Shown here one piece after another: positions 34,936 through 48,700 of a DNA stretch of 64,000 nt. The stretch comes from Xanthomonas arboricola pv. juglandis (GTDB lineage: Bacteria; Pseudomonadota; Gammaproteobacteria; Xanthomonadales; Xanthomonadaceae). A model generated the notes under the pieces. The model did no database searches and had not been told where the DNA came from. It saw nothing but the letters and a program-made list of their open reading frames with translations. Both the position numbers and the translations under genes were made by a program. The stretch is from contig NZ_JZEF01000001.1 of NCBI RefSeq assembly GCF_001013475.1, positions 783,472 through 847,471 on the forward strand. Reading direction: 5' to 3'. Every line of letters starts with the position of its first letter. Within the stretch, counting starts at the first letter, position 1.

Positions 34936-36636
34936 ATGTGGATGCGTTCGGCGCCAACGGCGCTGGCGGCTTGCCTATGGGCTGTCGCCGGGCTGGCGGC
35001 TGCACAACAGACGGCACCGACAACGCTGGATCGGCAGGAGCAATTGCGCCAGGCCGAGGAGATTCAGCGGCGTCAGGAACAGGAGCGACAGGCACCCTTC
35101 GCCGGCCCGCGCGAGGATGCCGAGCGCGTGGACGCCCGCAGCACCGTGCTGCCCAAGGAGGAACTGTGTTTCCCGATCGCCCGCGTGCGCCTGTCCGGTG
35201 CAGGGAACGATGGTGCACGCTTTGCGTGGTTGTGGATGTCGCTGCGTCGTTATGAGGGCCGCTGCATCGGTCGCGCGGCTATCGACATCATCCGCCGTCG
35301 CGCCCTGGATCAGCTGGTCGCGCGTGGCCTGGTCACCACCCGCATCGGCGTGCCCGAACAGGATCTTTCGCGCGGCGAACTGCGTTTCGAACTGATGCCC
35401 GGCCGCGTGCGCGCGGTGCGCGTAGTCTCCGACACCGGCGGCGAACACTGGAAGAGCGCGCTGCCGCTACGGCACGGCGACCTGCTGGACCTGCGTGCGA
35501 TCGAGCAGGCAGTAGAGCAGTTCAAGCGACTGCCATCGCAGGACGCCAAGATCGACATCGCGCCGGGCGAGGCACCGGGCGAATCGGATCTGGTTATCAC
35601 CTTGCAGCATGGTCGGCGTTGGCGTGGCGTGGCCAATGCCGACGACTCTGGCGTGGAGGCTACCGGGCGCGTGCAGAGCGGGCTGGATTTTTCGCTGGAC
35701 AACCCGTTGGGCCTCAACGATCTGCTCAGCGTCGGCTACAGCCATGACCTGGCCACGCGCGACGAAGAGCGCGGCACGCGCGGCAACAGCCTTAGTTACA
35801 ACCTGCCGTGGGGCTGGTGGACGTTTGCGTTGTCGGCCTCGTCGTACCGCTATCACCAGCGCGTGGACGGATTCTTGCAGACCTTCCAGTCCAGCGGCGA
35901 ATCCAGCAACGCGCAGCTGGATATCCAGCGCGTCTTGCATCGCAACGGCACCAGCAAGACCTCGGCCGGTGTCACGGTTGGCCGGCGGCGTGCGCGCAGT
36001 TATCTGGATGGCGTGGAGATCGGCATCCAGCGTCGTGATACCAGCAGCGCGGAGTTCTACTTCACTCATCGCCGCTATCTGGGGGCGATGCAGTTGGACG
36101 TGCGCATCGCCCATCGGCGTGGCACGCCGTGGTTCAACAGCCAGTGGACCGGTTACGACCCGCAGATCGGGTTCCCGACATTCCGTTATGGCGTGACCAC
36201 GCTGGACGTGAGCACCGCCACGCCGTTCAAGCTGGGCCCGGTGCCGATGGCCTGGGAAAGCAGCCTGCGTGCGCAAACCGCAGGCGAGCTGTTGCTTGGC
36301 TCGGAATTCGTCACCATCGGGGGCCGCTACAGCGTGCGCGGCTTCGATGGCGAAGCGACCTTGGGCGCGGAAAAAGGCGCGTATTGGCGCAACACCTTGA
36401 GTTTTCCGATCCAGCAGATCGGGCTGACACCGTACCTGGGCCTGGATGCCGGTCGCATCGATGGCACCAGTGCCAGCGGCCTGCGCGGCCGCAGCCTGGT
36501 GGGCGGCGCAGTGGGTCTGCGCGGCGGCTGGTTCGGTGCCAGCATCGATGCGTTTGCAGGCTGGGCGATCCATCGCCCGGACGGATTTGGAAGTGCGCAG
36601 CCGGCGTATGGCGCGCGTGTGATCTACCAGTTCTGA
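34936..36636 (+). CDS. fhaC: FhaC/ShlB-type two-partner secretion transporter (TpsB)
   Basis: 566 aa from the ATG at 34936 (GGGGCAGG before it; signal peptide ending near GLAAAQQ). A Gln/Arg-rich helix (QEQLRQAEEIQRRQEQERQ) follows, as in FhaC's N-terminal plug helix, then two POTRA domains (~70-230), then a 16-strand barrel with the L6-loop motif VRGF in GGRYSVRGFDG. Ends in the aromatic terminus YGARVIYQF. It threads the FhaB adhesin across the outer membrane. The partner starts 69 bp downstream. Confidence 0.93.
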   Translation: MWMRSAPTALAACLWAVAGLAAAQQTAPTTLDRQEQLRQAEEIQRRQEQERQAPFAGPREDAERVDARSTVLPKEELCFPIARVRLSGAGNDGARFAWLWMSLRRYEGRCIGRAAIDIIRRRALDQLVARGLVTTRIGVPEQDLSRGELRFELMPGRVRAVRVVSDTGGEHWKSALPLRHGDLLDLRAIEQAVEQFKRLPSQDAKIDIAPGEAPGESDLVITLQHGRRWRGVANADDSGVEATGRVQSGLDFSLDNPLGLNDLLSVGYSHDLATRDEERGTRGNSLSYNLPWGWWTFALSASSYRYHQRVDGFLQTFQSSGESSNAQLDIQRVLHRNGTSKTSAGVTVGRRRARSYLDGVEIGIQRRDTSSAEFYFTHRRYLGAMQLDVRIAHRRGTPWFNSQWTGYDPQIGFPTFRYGVTTLDVSTATPFKLGPVPMAWESSLRAQTAGELLLGSEFVTIGGRYSVRGFDGEATLGAEKGAYWRNTLSFPIQQIGLTPYLGLDAGRIDGTSASGLRGRSLVGGAVGLRGGWFGASIDAFAGWAIHRPDGFGSAQPAYGARVIYQF

Positions 36637-36705
36637 CATGGATCGCGCCGCCAGCCGGCAGCGCGCTGTTGATTGATGACGCCCAGCAGTGGCGAGAGAG
36701 AAACG

Positions 36706-39700
36706 ATGGACACCGAAGCGACGGGCATGCGTGCTTACCTGGCCGAACAAAGCAAGCGTGCGCTTGCGTTGCTGCTGTGCTGCACGGTCACCTGGACATC
36801 GTTTCCGGCCTGGGCACAGGTGGCGCCAACGCCGAATCCCGGCGGGCAGACGCCCGGTCAACAGGTCGCCGCCAATGGCGTGCCGGTGGTGGACATCGTC
36901 GCGCCCAATGCGCGCGGCATCTCGCATAACCGCTACAGCAATTTCAACGTCGGCCCGAACGGGTTGATCCTCAACAACAGCGCGCAGATCTCCAAGACCG
37001 AGCTGGGCGGCTATGTCGCCGGCAACGACAATCTGCAACGCAGCGGTGCCGCCTCGCTGATCCTCAACGAGGTCACTTCGGCCAGCAGCCGCTTGCAGGG
37101 GTACACCGAAATCGCCGGTGCCAAGGCGCAGTTGGTGATCGCAAACCCGAACGGTATTTCCTGCGATGGCTGCGGATTTCTCAACACCTCGCGCGTGACC
37201 TTGACCACCGGCACGCCAAACCTGGGCAGCGATGGCGCGTTGAACGGCTTCAGCATCACCGGCGGTGCGCTGGGTATCGGCAGTAACGGTCTGGATGCGT
37301 TCAATGTGGATCGCCTGGACCTGCTGTCGCGTCAGCTCAGCGTGGAGGGCTCGATCTGGACCAGGGAACTGGTCGCTGCCGCGGGTGCAGGGCGGGTCAA
37401 TTATGACGGCATGCTGCTGGAGGTGGTGCCGGGCACCGATGGCGCGGCACCGTCGATCGGCATCGACGTGGCGCAGCTGGGCGGCATGTATGCCGACCGT
37501 ATTCGCCTGATTGCGACCGAAGCCGGTGTCGGCGTGGTGAGTCGCGGCACCCTGGCGGCGCAGAGTGGCGATCTGCAGATCGACAGCGCGGGCCAGGTGA
37601 GCCTGGGCGGGACCGCGGTGGCGCGCGATGGAATGGGTGTGCGTGCAGCCGGTGACCTCGACCAGCGCGGCGTGCTCGGCTCGCAGCAAGGCGATGTGCG
37701 TCTGCGCGGCGTGCGCATGACCCTGGCAGGCGATCTGGTCGCCGCCGGTACCCTGGATGCACAAGCCAGCGGCACGTTGAGCCACAGCGGCCGCAGCAGC
37801 GCCGGCGCCATCCGTCTGTTCGGTTCGGAATTGAATGCCGATGGCAGCCTGCATACGACTGGTGCGCTGGATCTGGGCGCCGATGGCGTGTTGCGGGGCA
37901 ACGGTGTGGCCTATGCGGCAACCGCTGCAACCCTGCGTGCGGGGCAGATTGGCCTGACCGGCACGCTGCAGAGCGGCGACGCCATTGGCCTGGATGCAAA
38001 CGTGATCGATGCACTGGGCACCCTGGACGCGGCCACCGCCTTGCGCGTGAACAGCAGCGGCGACGCGCGCCTGGGTGGATTGGCGCAGGCCGGGCAGGGT
38101 GCCGATGTGCAAGCCGGCGGTCGGCTGGAACTGCAGGGTCAGCTGATTGCAGCGGATGCAGTGGCGCTCGATGCGGCGAGTATCGACATCGCACAGCGCG
38201 GCGCAATGTCTGCCGGTGGCGATCTTGAACTGCGCAGCGTAGGTGCGTTGAACAATGCCGGTAGCGGCTACGCCGGCCGCGATCTGCGTCTCCAGGCAGC
38301 GTCCGTCACCACGTCAGGCAGTCTGGCGGCCGCACGCGATGCGCAGGCGGCGGTTGCAGGTAGTCTGGTCAATAGCGGCACGTTCGTTGCAGGCAATGCG
38401 CTGACCGTCGATGCGGCGCAGCTGGACAGTCGTGGCGATATCGGCAGCCAGCGTGGGGAGACGCTGCTGCGCAGCCGCGGCGCTCTGGCGCTGAGCGGCA
38501 ACACCGTGGCAGGTACTGCCCTGGGCCTGGACGCCGCAGCGGATGCGCAGGTCTCGGGCATCGTCAACGCCGGTAGCGTGAATCTTCGCAGCGGCGGCGA
38601 CACCGCACTCTCCGGCACCCTGCAGACCACCGCCGGTGGGTTGGTGATCGCCGCAGGCGGTGAACTCGTCAACGATGCCGTGGTGGGTTCGACAGGCACG
38701 ATCGATTTGCAGGCGAACGGCGCGCTGCGTCAGCGTGGTCAGCTCCGCGGCGATAGCGCGGTGCAATTGCGTGGCGCAGCGGTCGAGCACAACGGTGTCA
38801 TCGATGCAGGTGGCGACCTGCGCATCACCAGTGCTGCCGAGCTCGCGTTGGACGGCACCGTGCAGAGCGCTGGCTCAGCCACATTGCAGGCGGGTGCAAC
38901 ACTGCAGAACCGCGCGAAGGTGATCGCAGCTGGCGCGCTGGATGTGGAGGCAGCCTCGTTGCGCAACGCGCAAAGTGGCGCGTTTTCGTCGGATGCCGGT
39001 GCGCGCGTGCGCACGGCCGGCACATTGCACAATGCCGGCAGCCTGTATGCGGCGAGCGATCTGCAGCTGACCGCAGGCGCGTTCACGCAAAGCGGCAGCG
39101 CCAGCTCGGGCAACACGCTTTCGGCAGCTGTGAGCGGGTCATTCGACAACGCTGGCACTGTGATTGCCAGGAACGCGCTAAAAATCGATGCCGGCAGCGT
39201 GCGCAGCAGCGGTCAACTCGGCAGCGAAGCGGCAAGTGTTGGTCTGGACAGCCAGGGCGATATCGCGCTGCAAGGCGTGGTTGCCGCTGCGAGCACGCTG
39301 CAGGCCAGCGCCGCTGGCGATCTGCAGCAGGCAGGGTCGCTAAGAGCGCAGTCGCTGGCATTGAGTGCCGGGCGTGATCTCACCGCTGCTGGCAACCTGC
39401 AATCAGCGTCCACGCTGGATCTGCAGGCACAACGTGCTCTGACATTTGCTGCCCAGGGCCAGGCTGGCGGTGATGCTTCGATGCGCGCCACCACACTGAC
39501 AACCAGCCAGGATGCGGTGTTGCAGAGCACGGGAGCGATCGCGCTGGACAGCGCAGCCATCGACAGCCGCGGCAAGCTGGACGCGGGCAGCGATCTGCAG
39601 ATCCGCAGCCAGGGCGATCTGGCACTGGCAGGTGTGGCACAAGGCGGCCGTGACGTGGGCTTGGACGCCACCGGTGCGCTCAGTAACGCGGCGCAGGTGT

Positions 39701-42700
39701 TTGCAGGCCGCGATCTATCGTTGCAGGCAGGTAGCCTCGACAACACCACGAGCGGTGTGTTGGCGGGCGAGGGCAACATCGCCCTGACCACTACGGCACA
39801 GCTCAACAACGCCGGGCGCGTGCAGGCCGGTGGCGATCTGCAGATCAACGCTGCAAGCCTGGACCAGGGCGGTAGCGCGTCTGCGGGCAACACGTTGCGT
39901 GCGACGATCGCAGGCACGCTCGACAATCGCGGCAATCTGATCGCCAAGGATGCGTTGCAGGTCGATGCGGCCACGCTGCGTAGCAGTGGGCAGTTGGGTA
40001 GCGAGCGGGCCGATGTCACGTTGAACAGCCGAGATGCGCTGCAACTCGAGGGTGTGGTTGCAGCGGCCACTGCATTGCGTGCGACTGCTGGCGGCGATTT
40101 GCAGCAGGCCGGTTCGCTCAAGGCACAGTCGATCGCGTTGCAGGCGGGGCGCGACCTCACTGCAAATGGCACTGTGCAATCGGCATCCACGTTAGATCTG
40201 CAGGCGCAGCGCACGCTCGCCCTGAATGGACACGCATCGAGTACGGGTGAGGCAACCGTCACCGGCGCATCGGTTCTGACAGGCGCTGCAGCAGTGCTGC
40301 AGAGCGGAGCCGCCATCACCCTGGATGGCGGCTCCATCGATAGCCGCGGTTCGCTCGATGCGGCGACCGATTTGAACGTGCGTAGCGCCGGTGATCTTGC
40401 ACTGGCTGGCGTGGTCCAGGGCGGGCGCGACCTTGCGCTGAACGCTGCGGGCGCGTTGAACAATGGCGCTCAAGTCGTCGCAGCCCGCGATCTGCACGTG
40501 CAGGCTGCCAGTGCCAACAACGCCGCAACGGCAACCCTGGGTGCACTACGCGACCTGCGCGTCGATGTCGCCGGGGTGTTGGAAAACAATGGCAGCCTGC
40601 ATGGCGAGCGTGGCCTTGCACTGAACACCGGAACATTGCTTCAACGCGGACGTGTCTATAGCGGCGACGCGGTGTCGATCGCTTCGACAGGCGCATTCGA
40701 GAACGCTGGCCAGCTGGTGTCCGGCAAGGACCTGGCCATCGCTGCCGACAGCATCGTCAGCAGCGGGCAACTCGGCTCGGTCAACGGCGCACTGACGCTG
40801 ACCAGCCAGAACGCGATCGATCTGCACGGTGTGGTGGCTGCGGCGACCACGCTGCAAGCCACCGCTGGCACGGATCTGCTGCAGGCCGGCTCGCTCAACG
40901 CGCAGGCCGTGACATTGCAGGCCGGCGGCGATCTCACTGCCGGTGGAACCCTGCAGTCCGCGTCGGTGTTGGATCTGCAGGCGCAGCGCAGTGTGACGTT
41001 GAACGGCCAGGCGCAGGCGGGCAGTGACGCCAACCTGCGCGGCAACAGCATCGCCACCGGCCGCGACGCCGTGCTGAAAAGCGTCGGCGCGATCAGCCTG
41101 GACGGCGGTGCGGCAATCGATAGCCGTGGCACGCTCGACGCCGGCACGGACCTGCGCCTGCGCAGCACGGGCGCGCTTGCGCTCGCAGGCGTGGCGCAAG
41201 CCAATGGCGATGTTGTGTTGAGCGCAACCGACACCTTGAGTAACGCGAGCCAGGTGATTGCCGGCCGTGATCTTTCGGTGCAGGCCGGCAACATCGATAA
41301 CGTGGCGGCCGGCGTGTTGGTGGCCGATGGCAGCGTCACGCTGACCACTGGCGCGTTGCAGAACGCCGGCAGCCTGCAGAGCGGCGGCGATCTGCGCATC
41401 ACCGCCGCCAACATGGACCAGGGCGGTACCGCGATTGCAGGCAAGGCACTGACCGCAAAGGTCACCGGCACGCTGGACAACCGCGGCAACCTCATTGCCA
41501 AGGATGCGCTGCAGGTGGAGACAGGCAGCTTACGCAGCAGCGGCCAGCTCGGTAGCGAAGCTGCCAACGTCAGCTTGATCAGCCAAGGCGACATCACGCT
41601 GCAAGGCGTTGTCGCCGCAGCGACCACACTGCAGGCCACTGCAGTTGGCGATCTGCAGCAGGCCGGCTCACTCAAGGCGCAATCGATCGCGCTACAGGTC
41701 GGGCGCGATCTCACCGCCGCAGGCACGCTGCAGTCGGCAACGCAACTGGATCTGCAGGCACAGCGCGCACTGACAATGAACGGGCAGGCGGTGGCGACGG
41801 GCGATGCAACCCTGCGCGGCGCGCAGATCGGCACCGGTCAGGCTGCCGTGCTGCAAAGCGGCGGTGCAATCAGCCTGGACGGCGCCGCGATCGACAGCCG
41901 TGGCGCACTCGATGCAGCCGCTGATTTGAATCTACGCAGCACCGGCGACCTGGCGGTTGCCGGTGTCGCGCAGGCCGACCGTAATGTGGTGCTGAGCGCA
42001 GGTGGCGTGTTAACGAATACGGCGCAAGTTGTCGCTGGTCAGAGCTTGAACGTCACCGCAGCCAGCGCAAGCAATGCCGCCAGCGGCGTGCTGCTCGCGC
42101 AGGGCGACGCCACGGTCGCCATCGGCGGCTTGCTCGACAATGCTGGCGCCGTGCGCGCCGGCAATCAACTCGCCTTGGGCGTCGGGTCGCTGCGCCAGAC
42201 CGGCCAGGCCTACGGCTTGCAACGCCTGGGTGTCATTGCCACTGGAGCGGTGGACAATCGCGGTGACCTGATTGGCGGCAATGGTTTGCGCGTGGAAGCG
42301 GCGCAAGTCAGCAGCAGCGGCCAGCTGGGCAGCGAGCGCGGCGATGTCGCATTGATCAGCCGCGGCAACCTGGAACTCGGCGGCAGCCTCGCATCGGCAG
42401 GCAGCTTCTCGGCGCAGGCCGATGGCGCGCTGGCACAGAGCGGCAACTTGAGCGCTGGCAGCACGCTGGAGTTACGTTCCAGGGGCGACCTGGGTGTGGC
42501 CGGCCAGCTCGGCGCTCAGCAGCTCACCTTGACCAGCGACGCCGTGTTGCGTCAGCAGGGCACCGTCAGCGGTACGACGGTGGATCTGCAGGGCGCACGC
42601 ATCGAGAACGCCGGGCAGACCACCGCTTCGGGCAACTTGAGCCTGCGTGCGGGTGAGATCAGCATCGCCGGCACGGTGGGCGCCGGTATCAACGCAGATG

Positions 42701-45700
42701 GCAGCCTCGGCAGCGGACCCACGCTGAGCCTGATCGCCGATCGCCAGCTCAGCGCCTCCGGCAAGCTGCTGGCTGGCGGCAACCTCACAGCGCAGGGCAG
42801 CCAACTGCAGCTGGCGGGCGCCAGCACACGCGCAACCGGCAATGTCGCACTGACCACCGGCGGCAACCTCGATCATCGTGGCGGTGATCTGCTTGCCGGC
42901 GGCACGCTCACCGTGCAGGCCGGCGGCAACATCGACAACGGGCGTCTCAACGCCGTCGCCGGCCAGATGCAGGCCAACCAGTTGAGTATCGACGGCGCCA
43001 GCCTGAGCAATGCCGGCGGGCGGTTGGTGCAAAGCGGCAATGGACTGACCCGCGTCAGCATCGGCGGCGCGATCGACAACACCGGTGGCACGCTGGCCAG
43101 CAATGCGCAGGATCTGACCATCACTGCAGCCAGTCTGGAAAATTCACAAGGGCGCATCGAACACGCCGGCACCGGCGTCCTGTCGGTCACCAGCCGCAGT
43201 GCGCTGGGCAACAGCAGTGGGCGCATCCTCACGCAAGGGCAACTGCACCTGGACGCCAGTGGCGCGTTGAACAACCAGGGCGGCGCGATTGCCGCAGCGG
43301 GCGATGCGGCACTCACCGTTGCCGGCCTCAATAACATCGGTGGTTCGGTCTCGGCACGTGGATTGAACGTGCAAAGTACCGGCGCGGCCGACAACCGCAA
43401 CGGCTTGCTGCAGGCCAGCGGTGGTGCGCTGACCTTGCGTGCCGACAGCCTCAGCAATGCCGGCGGCATTGTGCAGGCGGTCGCGAACGCTGGTGCGGGT
43501 GGCAGCCTGCGCGTCGAACTCAATCGTGGCCTGGACAACGGCAACGGCACGATCGGTGCCGGCAGCGACGCAGTGATTACTGCGGAAAACATCGGCAGCA
43601 GCGGCGGCAGTCTGCAAGCGGCGCGCGACCTCAGCGTTACTGCACGCGGCCAGCTGGACAATCACCAAGGCGGCAAGCTCAGTGCGGGGCGCGATCTCAA
43701 CGTTGCCGTTGCCGGCGCGTTGCTCAACAGCGGCGGCCAGCTCGATGCCGGCAACACGCTGACCGCATCGGGTGGCCTCATCGACAATACCCAGGGCAGC
43801 ATCGTCAACAACGGTGGCGGACTGACGCGCATCACTACCGGCGGTGCATTGACCAACAGCGGCGGCAATCTCGGTGGACGCGGCAGCGTGGTGATCGATG
43901 CCGCCAGCATCGCCAACAACAGCGGCCAGCTGGTCGCCGGCGGCGACCTGATCGCCAACACCAATGGCTTGAACAACCAGGGCGGCAACGTCTATGCCGG
44001 CGCAAGCTTCCTGCTGCAGCGCGCAGGCGCCACGCTAGACAATCAGAACGGCACCATCAAAGCCGAGCAGGCAGTCCGCCTGAACCTGCAGAACTTGAAC
44101 AACGCGGGTGGCAAGATTGGCGCCGGCAGCATGACCGGTGGCGCCGGCGATGTGGTGATCGATACCGTTGGGTTCGATGGCGGCGGCAGCATCCTGGCGC
44201 AGAACCTGCTGGACCTGACCTTGCGTAGCGACTACACCCATCGCGCCGGTGCAGACCTGACCAGTAACGGCAATTTCAACCTGCGCGTCGGGGGGAGCCT
44301 GGTCAACGAGTCCACGCTCAAGGCTGCGCGCAGCCTGGACATTACGGCCGGCAGCATCACCAACCGTGCGGGCGCCACCATCCTGTCCAATGACACCCGC
44401 CTCAACGGCGGCAACATCATCGACAACGCCGGCAGTATCTCCGGCAATGGCGCACTGTCGCTGGTGGCGAACAGCATCAACAACACCGGCAGCATCGTCG
44501 GCGGCAACGTCTCGGTGAACACCGGCACATTGGTGAACGGCGCCGACTTCGGCGGCGCGACCGACAACGCAGCCTATGGCTCGGCCTTGCTCGGTTCCAC
44601 CGGCAACATGAATCTGATCGTGCGCGATCAACTGCTCAATCGCGACGCGCGTATCTTCAGCCTGGGCAATATCGCCATCGGTGGCGCGCAGGATGGCGGC
44701 GGTACCTTGGTCTCGCGGACCGGTGTGGTCAATAACCTGTCGGGCAGCATCGAGGCTGATGGGAGCATCTTGATTGCGGCCAACCAGCTGAATAATCGGC
44801 GGCGAGTGATCAATACGACCAGCGTGTCGACCGATCCTGGTAACGACAATATCTACTCCGGCGGCGAGCTCATCGAAGGCAAGGCGATCCGGAATCTGCA
44901 GGGCGCGCGGGCGCCATATCCCTACAAAGGACTTGCACCTGGTATTTATCGCAACTATCAGGTGATCCAGCAGGAGCAGCTGTCATCCGCAAGTGCGGAG
45001 GGGAAGATTGCAGCGGGTGGAAACATCTTGCTGTCGGGCAGTGTCACAAATAATGCGTCGACCATCGCTGCAGCCGGTCTGTTTGCTGCCAATCAGCGAG
45101 GTCTTGGGGGGCTCTCGGATGCAATGATCAATGGCGGTGAGCAACTGCTCAACCAAGCGCTGGCATTGAATCAGGTGGTCCGGCAAAGCGATGTGGAGCA
45201 CATCGTCACCGCGATTACCAATGACTGCATGCAGCCGGTTGGACAGAAGGTCGTTTGCTACTACGAGGAAGAAGATCAACAATTGAGTTCTTCGACGACC
45301 AGTAGCAGCTACATTGCCCTGGGCGCCAGCATGACCGGTGGCCAAGGCGTCAGCATCAACGGCGCCAACATCAGCAATGGTGCCGTCGGCAGCGACGGTC
45401 GTGGCATCAGCGGCGCCTCGCTGAGCGGTGTCGGCGCACAAGGTGGCTTGACCGGTCGCGCCACGCAAAGCGCCGGTGGAGTGGGCGGCCAGGCCGTGAT
45501 CGGCCGTGCCAACGGCGGCGTGTCGAGCATCAGGGTGGCCACCGGTACGACCGGCAGTGCAGGCAGCCAGGTGGGCGCCAACACGCAGGACGCCACACTG
45601 GCCACATCGGCTGGCATCGTCAAGATGTCGGTCGCACCTGTCGCGTCCAACGACGGTGGGCTTGTACACAGCAGCGTCGATCAGGCAGACGTGCAGGCCA

Positions 45701-48700
45701 CCGCGGCCGGTACCGGCGTCACGGCCGTCGCAACCGGCAGCCGTACCCGCGTCGACCCGGCCACCATTCCGGTGACCAACATTGTGGGTGGCGGGCAAAC
45801 CTCGCTGACGCAGATCGATCTGCCCATTGGCGGGTTGTATCGCCTATCCGGCGGCACCGGTACCGATCTCACCGCCATGGGCCGCGCAGCCACCGGCCTT
45901 GGCGGCATCAACGCCTGGCGCAGCAATGGCCCGGGCCGTCGTTACCTGATCGAGACCGACCCGCGCTTCGTCAACTACGACAACTTCATCAGCAGCGACT
46001 TCCTGCTGGACAAGCTGGGTGTTGACCCGGAGTGGACCCAGACCCGCCTAGGCGATGGCTTCTACGAGCAGCGCCTGGTGCTGGACCAGATCACTCAGCT
46101 CACCGGCCGCCGCTATCTGGGCAACTACGCCGATGGCGTGGCGCAGTACCGCGCCTTGCTGGAGTCGGGCGTGGCCGCCGCAGGTCAGCTGCAGCTGAGC
46201 ATGGGCGTGGGCTTGACCGCTGCACAAGCGGCCGCGCTGACGCAGGACATCGTCTGGATGGTGGAGCAGGACTACCAGGGCCAGAAGGTGCTGGTGCCCG
46301 TCGTGTATCTGGCTTCCAACTCGCTGCAGTTGCGTGGCAATGGCGCCTTGATCGCCGGCGGCAACGTCGAGCTCAACGCCACCAACGCCATGAGCAACCA
46401 GGGCGTCATCGCAGGCGCCGACGTCAGCGTCACCGCCGGCAACCTGCTCAACCAGGGCCGCATCAGCGGCACTGGCAGCGTTGCCCTGGAAGCGCGCAAC
46501 GACCTGCTCAACCAGGGCCAGATCCAGGGCCGCGATGTGGCACTGGTGGCCGGCAACAACCTGGTCAGCGAAGCATCCAAGGCCATCAACGGTGTCGGCA
46601 TCCTGTCCGGCATCAGCGCCAGCAACACCTTGCAACTGTTTGCAGGCAATGACATGACGTTGACCGGCACCCGCGTGCAGGCCGGCGGCAGCGCGGCATT
46701 GATCGCAGGCAACAACCTCAGCCTTACCCCAAGCGCGTTGCGCGACGACAACGGCCTGCTGCGCGGCGGCGATGCGGTGTCGGTGACCACTGGTAAGGAT
46801 CTGGTGATGTCTGCAGGCAACGACCTGCAATTGCATGGCGTGACCATCAACGCCGGCGGCAGCGCCGCACTGCAGGCGGGCAACAACCTCTCGTTGACCC
46901 CGACCACTGGTCTCGACGGCAAGGTCGCCACCCGTACCAACATCAGCACCGGCGACAGCCTGCAACTGACCGCCGGCAACGACCTGACCATCCGCCAGGC
47001 CGACGTCAAGGCCGGCGGCGATCTGACTGCCGCAGCCGGCAACAACCTCAACGTCGAATCCGTCCTCAACGAGACCGAAACCAACAGCTACAAGAGCCGC
47101 AACGGCAAGACCCGCGTCACCACCACCACGACCACCCAGAGCATCGACCAGCAGGCGCTCACTGCCGGCGGCAACCTGATCCTCAGCGCCGGCAACGACG
47201 TCAATCTGGTCGCGGCCAAGCTGGACGCCGGCAAGGGTCTGGGCATCAGCGCCGGCAACGACATCAATGCCAGCACGCTGACCACGGTGGACACCAGCAA
47301 CACGCTGGAAACGCGCAAGCGCTTCAAGCAGACCACCGCGACCAGCGACGAAACCGTCCACGGCACCGAGTTCAACGCTGGCGGCAACCTGGCGATGCAG
47401 GCCGGCAACGACATCACCCTCACCGCCGCATCGGCAGCCACCAAGGAAGGAGGCATCACCCTGGCTGCCGGCAACGACGTCAACCTGCTCGCCGCTAGCG
47501 AGCAGCACGACGCCGTGCAGGACATGACCAAGAAGAAGAAGGGCACGTTCTCCAGCAAGACCACAACCACGCATGATGAGTGGCACGACAATGTAGCAGT
47601 CACCACCACGCTCAGTGGCGACACGGTGCAGATCGCGGCGGGTAACGATTTGTTGTCGCAAGGCGCGCAGGTCGCCAGCACCGGCGATGTGGTATTGGCC
47701 GCAGGCAACAACATCACGCTGGACACGGTGCAGAACACGCACAGCGAGGAACACGAAAAGACTGTCAAGAAGTCGGGTCTCTACGGCGGCGGTGGATTCA
47801 GCGTCGCTTTGGGCGTCACCAAAAAGACCGATGGGCTGGACGTCACCGAGGTGACCAACAGCGGCAGCCTGGTCGGCAGTACAGATGGCTCGGTGACAAT
47901 GACCGCCGGCAACAAGGTTGCCATTACCGGCAGCGATGTGCTGAGTGCCACCAGCACTACGATCGTGGGCAAGGAAGTCACGATTGCCGCGGCAGAAAAT
48001 ACCGTGGATACGGTGCAGACGTCCAAGCAGCAGAGTGCGGGTATCACGTTGGGGCTGACCGGGGGCGTGGTTGCAGCAGCGGAAGCGGCGTACAGCGCGA
48101 CTAAACGTGGTTCAGAGGTAGAGGATGACCGTCTAAAAGCACTCTATGCCGCCAAGGCGGGTTACGCCGTCAGCGACGGCGTGGCCGAGTATCAGGCAGC
48201 TGCGGCCGCTGGCAGCAGTATGGGGGGCGTGAGTTTACGCATCGGTATTGGAGCTAGCAGTGCGTCGAGTAAGACGACAACACATGAGGAAACCACTGGC
48301 GGTAGTCGCATCCTGAGCGACGGCAACGTCACCATCGCAGCGACAGGCGGCGATCTGAATGTCATTGGTAGCAAGATCAATGGTGAAAATGTCGTGCTGT
48401 CTGCGGCGAACGACCTGAACTTGCTGAGCAACCTGGAGACCAACACCAATAAATCGGAGAACAAGAACGCGGGTGGTGAGATTGGTGTAAGCGTTGGTAC
48501 CACGACGGGTGTGTATCTCACTGCTTATGCGGGTAAAGGTAGTGCCAAGGGCAATAGTGACGTACACGCTGAGAGCGTAGTGACCGCCAACGACAGGTTG
48601 ACGTTGATCAGTGGTAACGACACTACGATCAAGGGCGCACAAGCAATCGGCGACAAAGTGCTTGCCGACGTTGGCGGTAACCTGCTGATCCAAAGTGAGC

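Noticed and set aside
35467..38112. An 881-codon minus-strand frame across the fhaC end and fhaB start
   Set aside because: Opposite strand of two well-supported genes; composition typical of an antisense shadow (Ala/His/Gln/Arg) and it spans a gene boundary.
46048..47754. A 568-codon minus-strand frame within fhaB
   Set aside because: Antisense of the repeat-rich haemagglutinin region; it reflects codon bias and not a gene.
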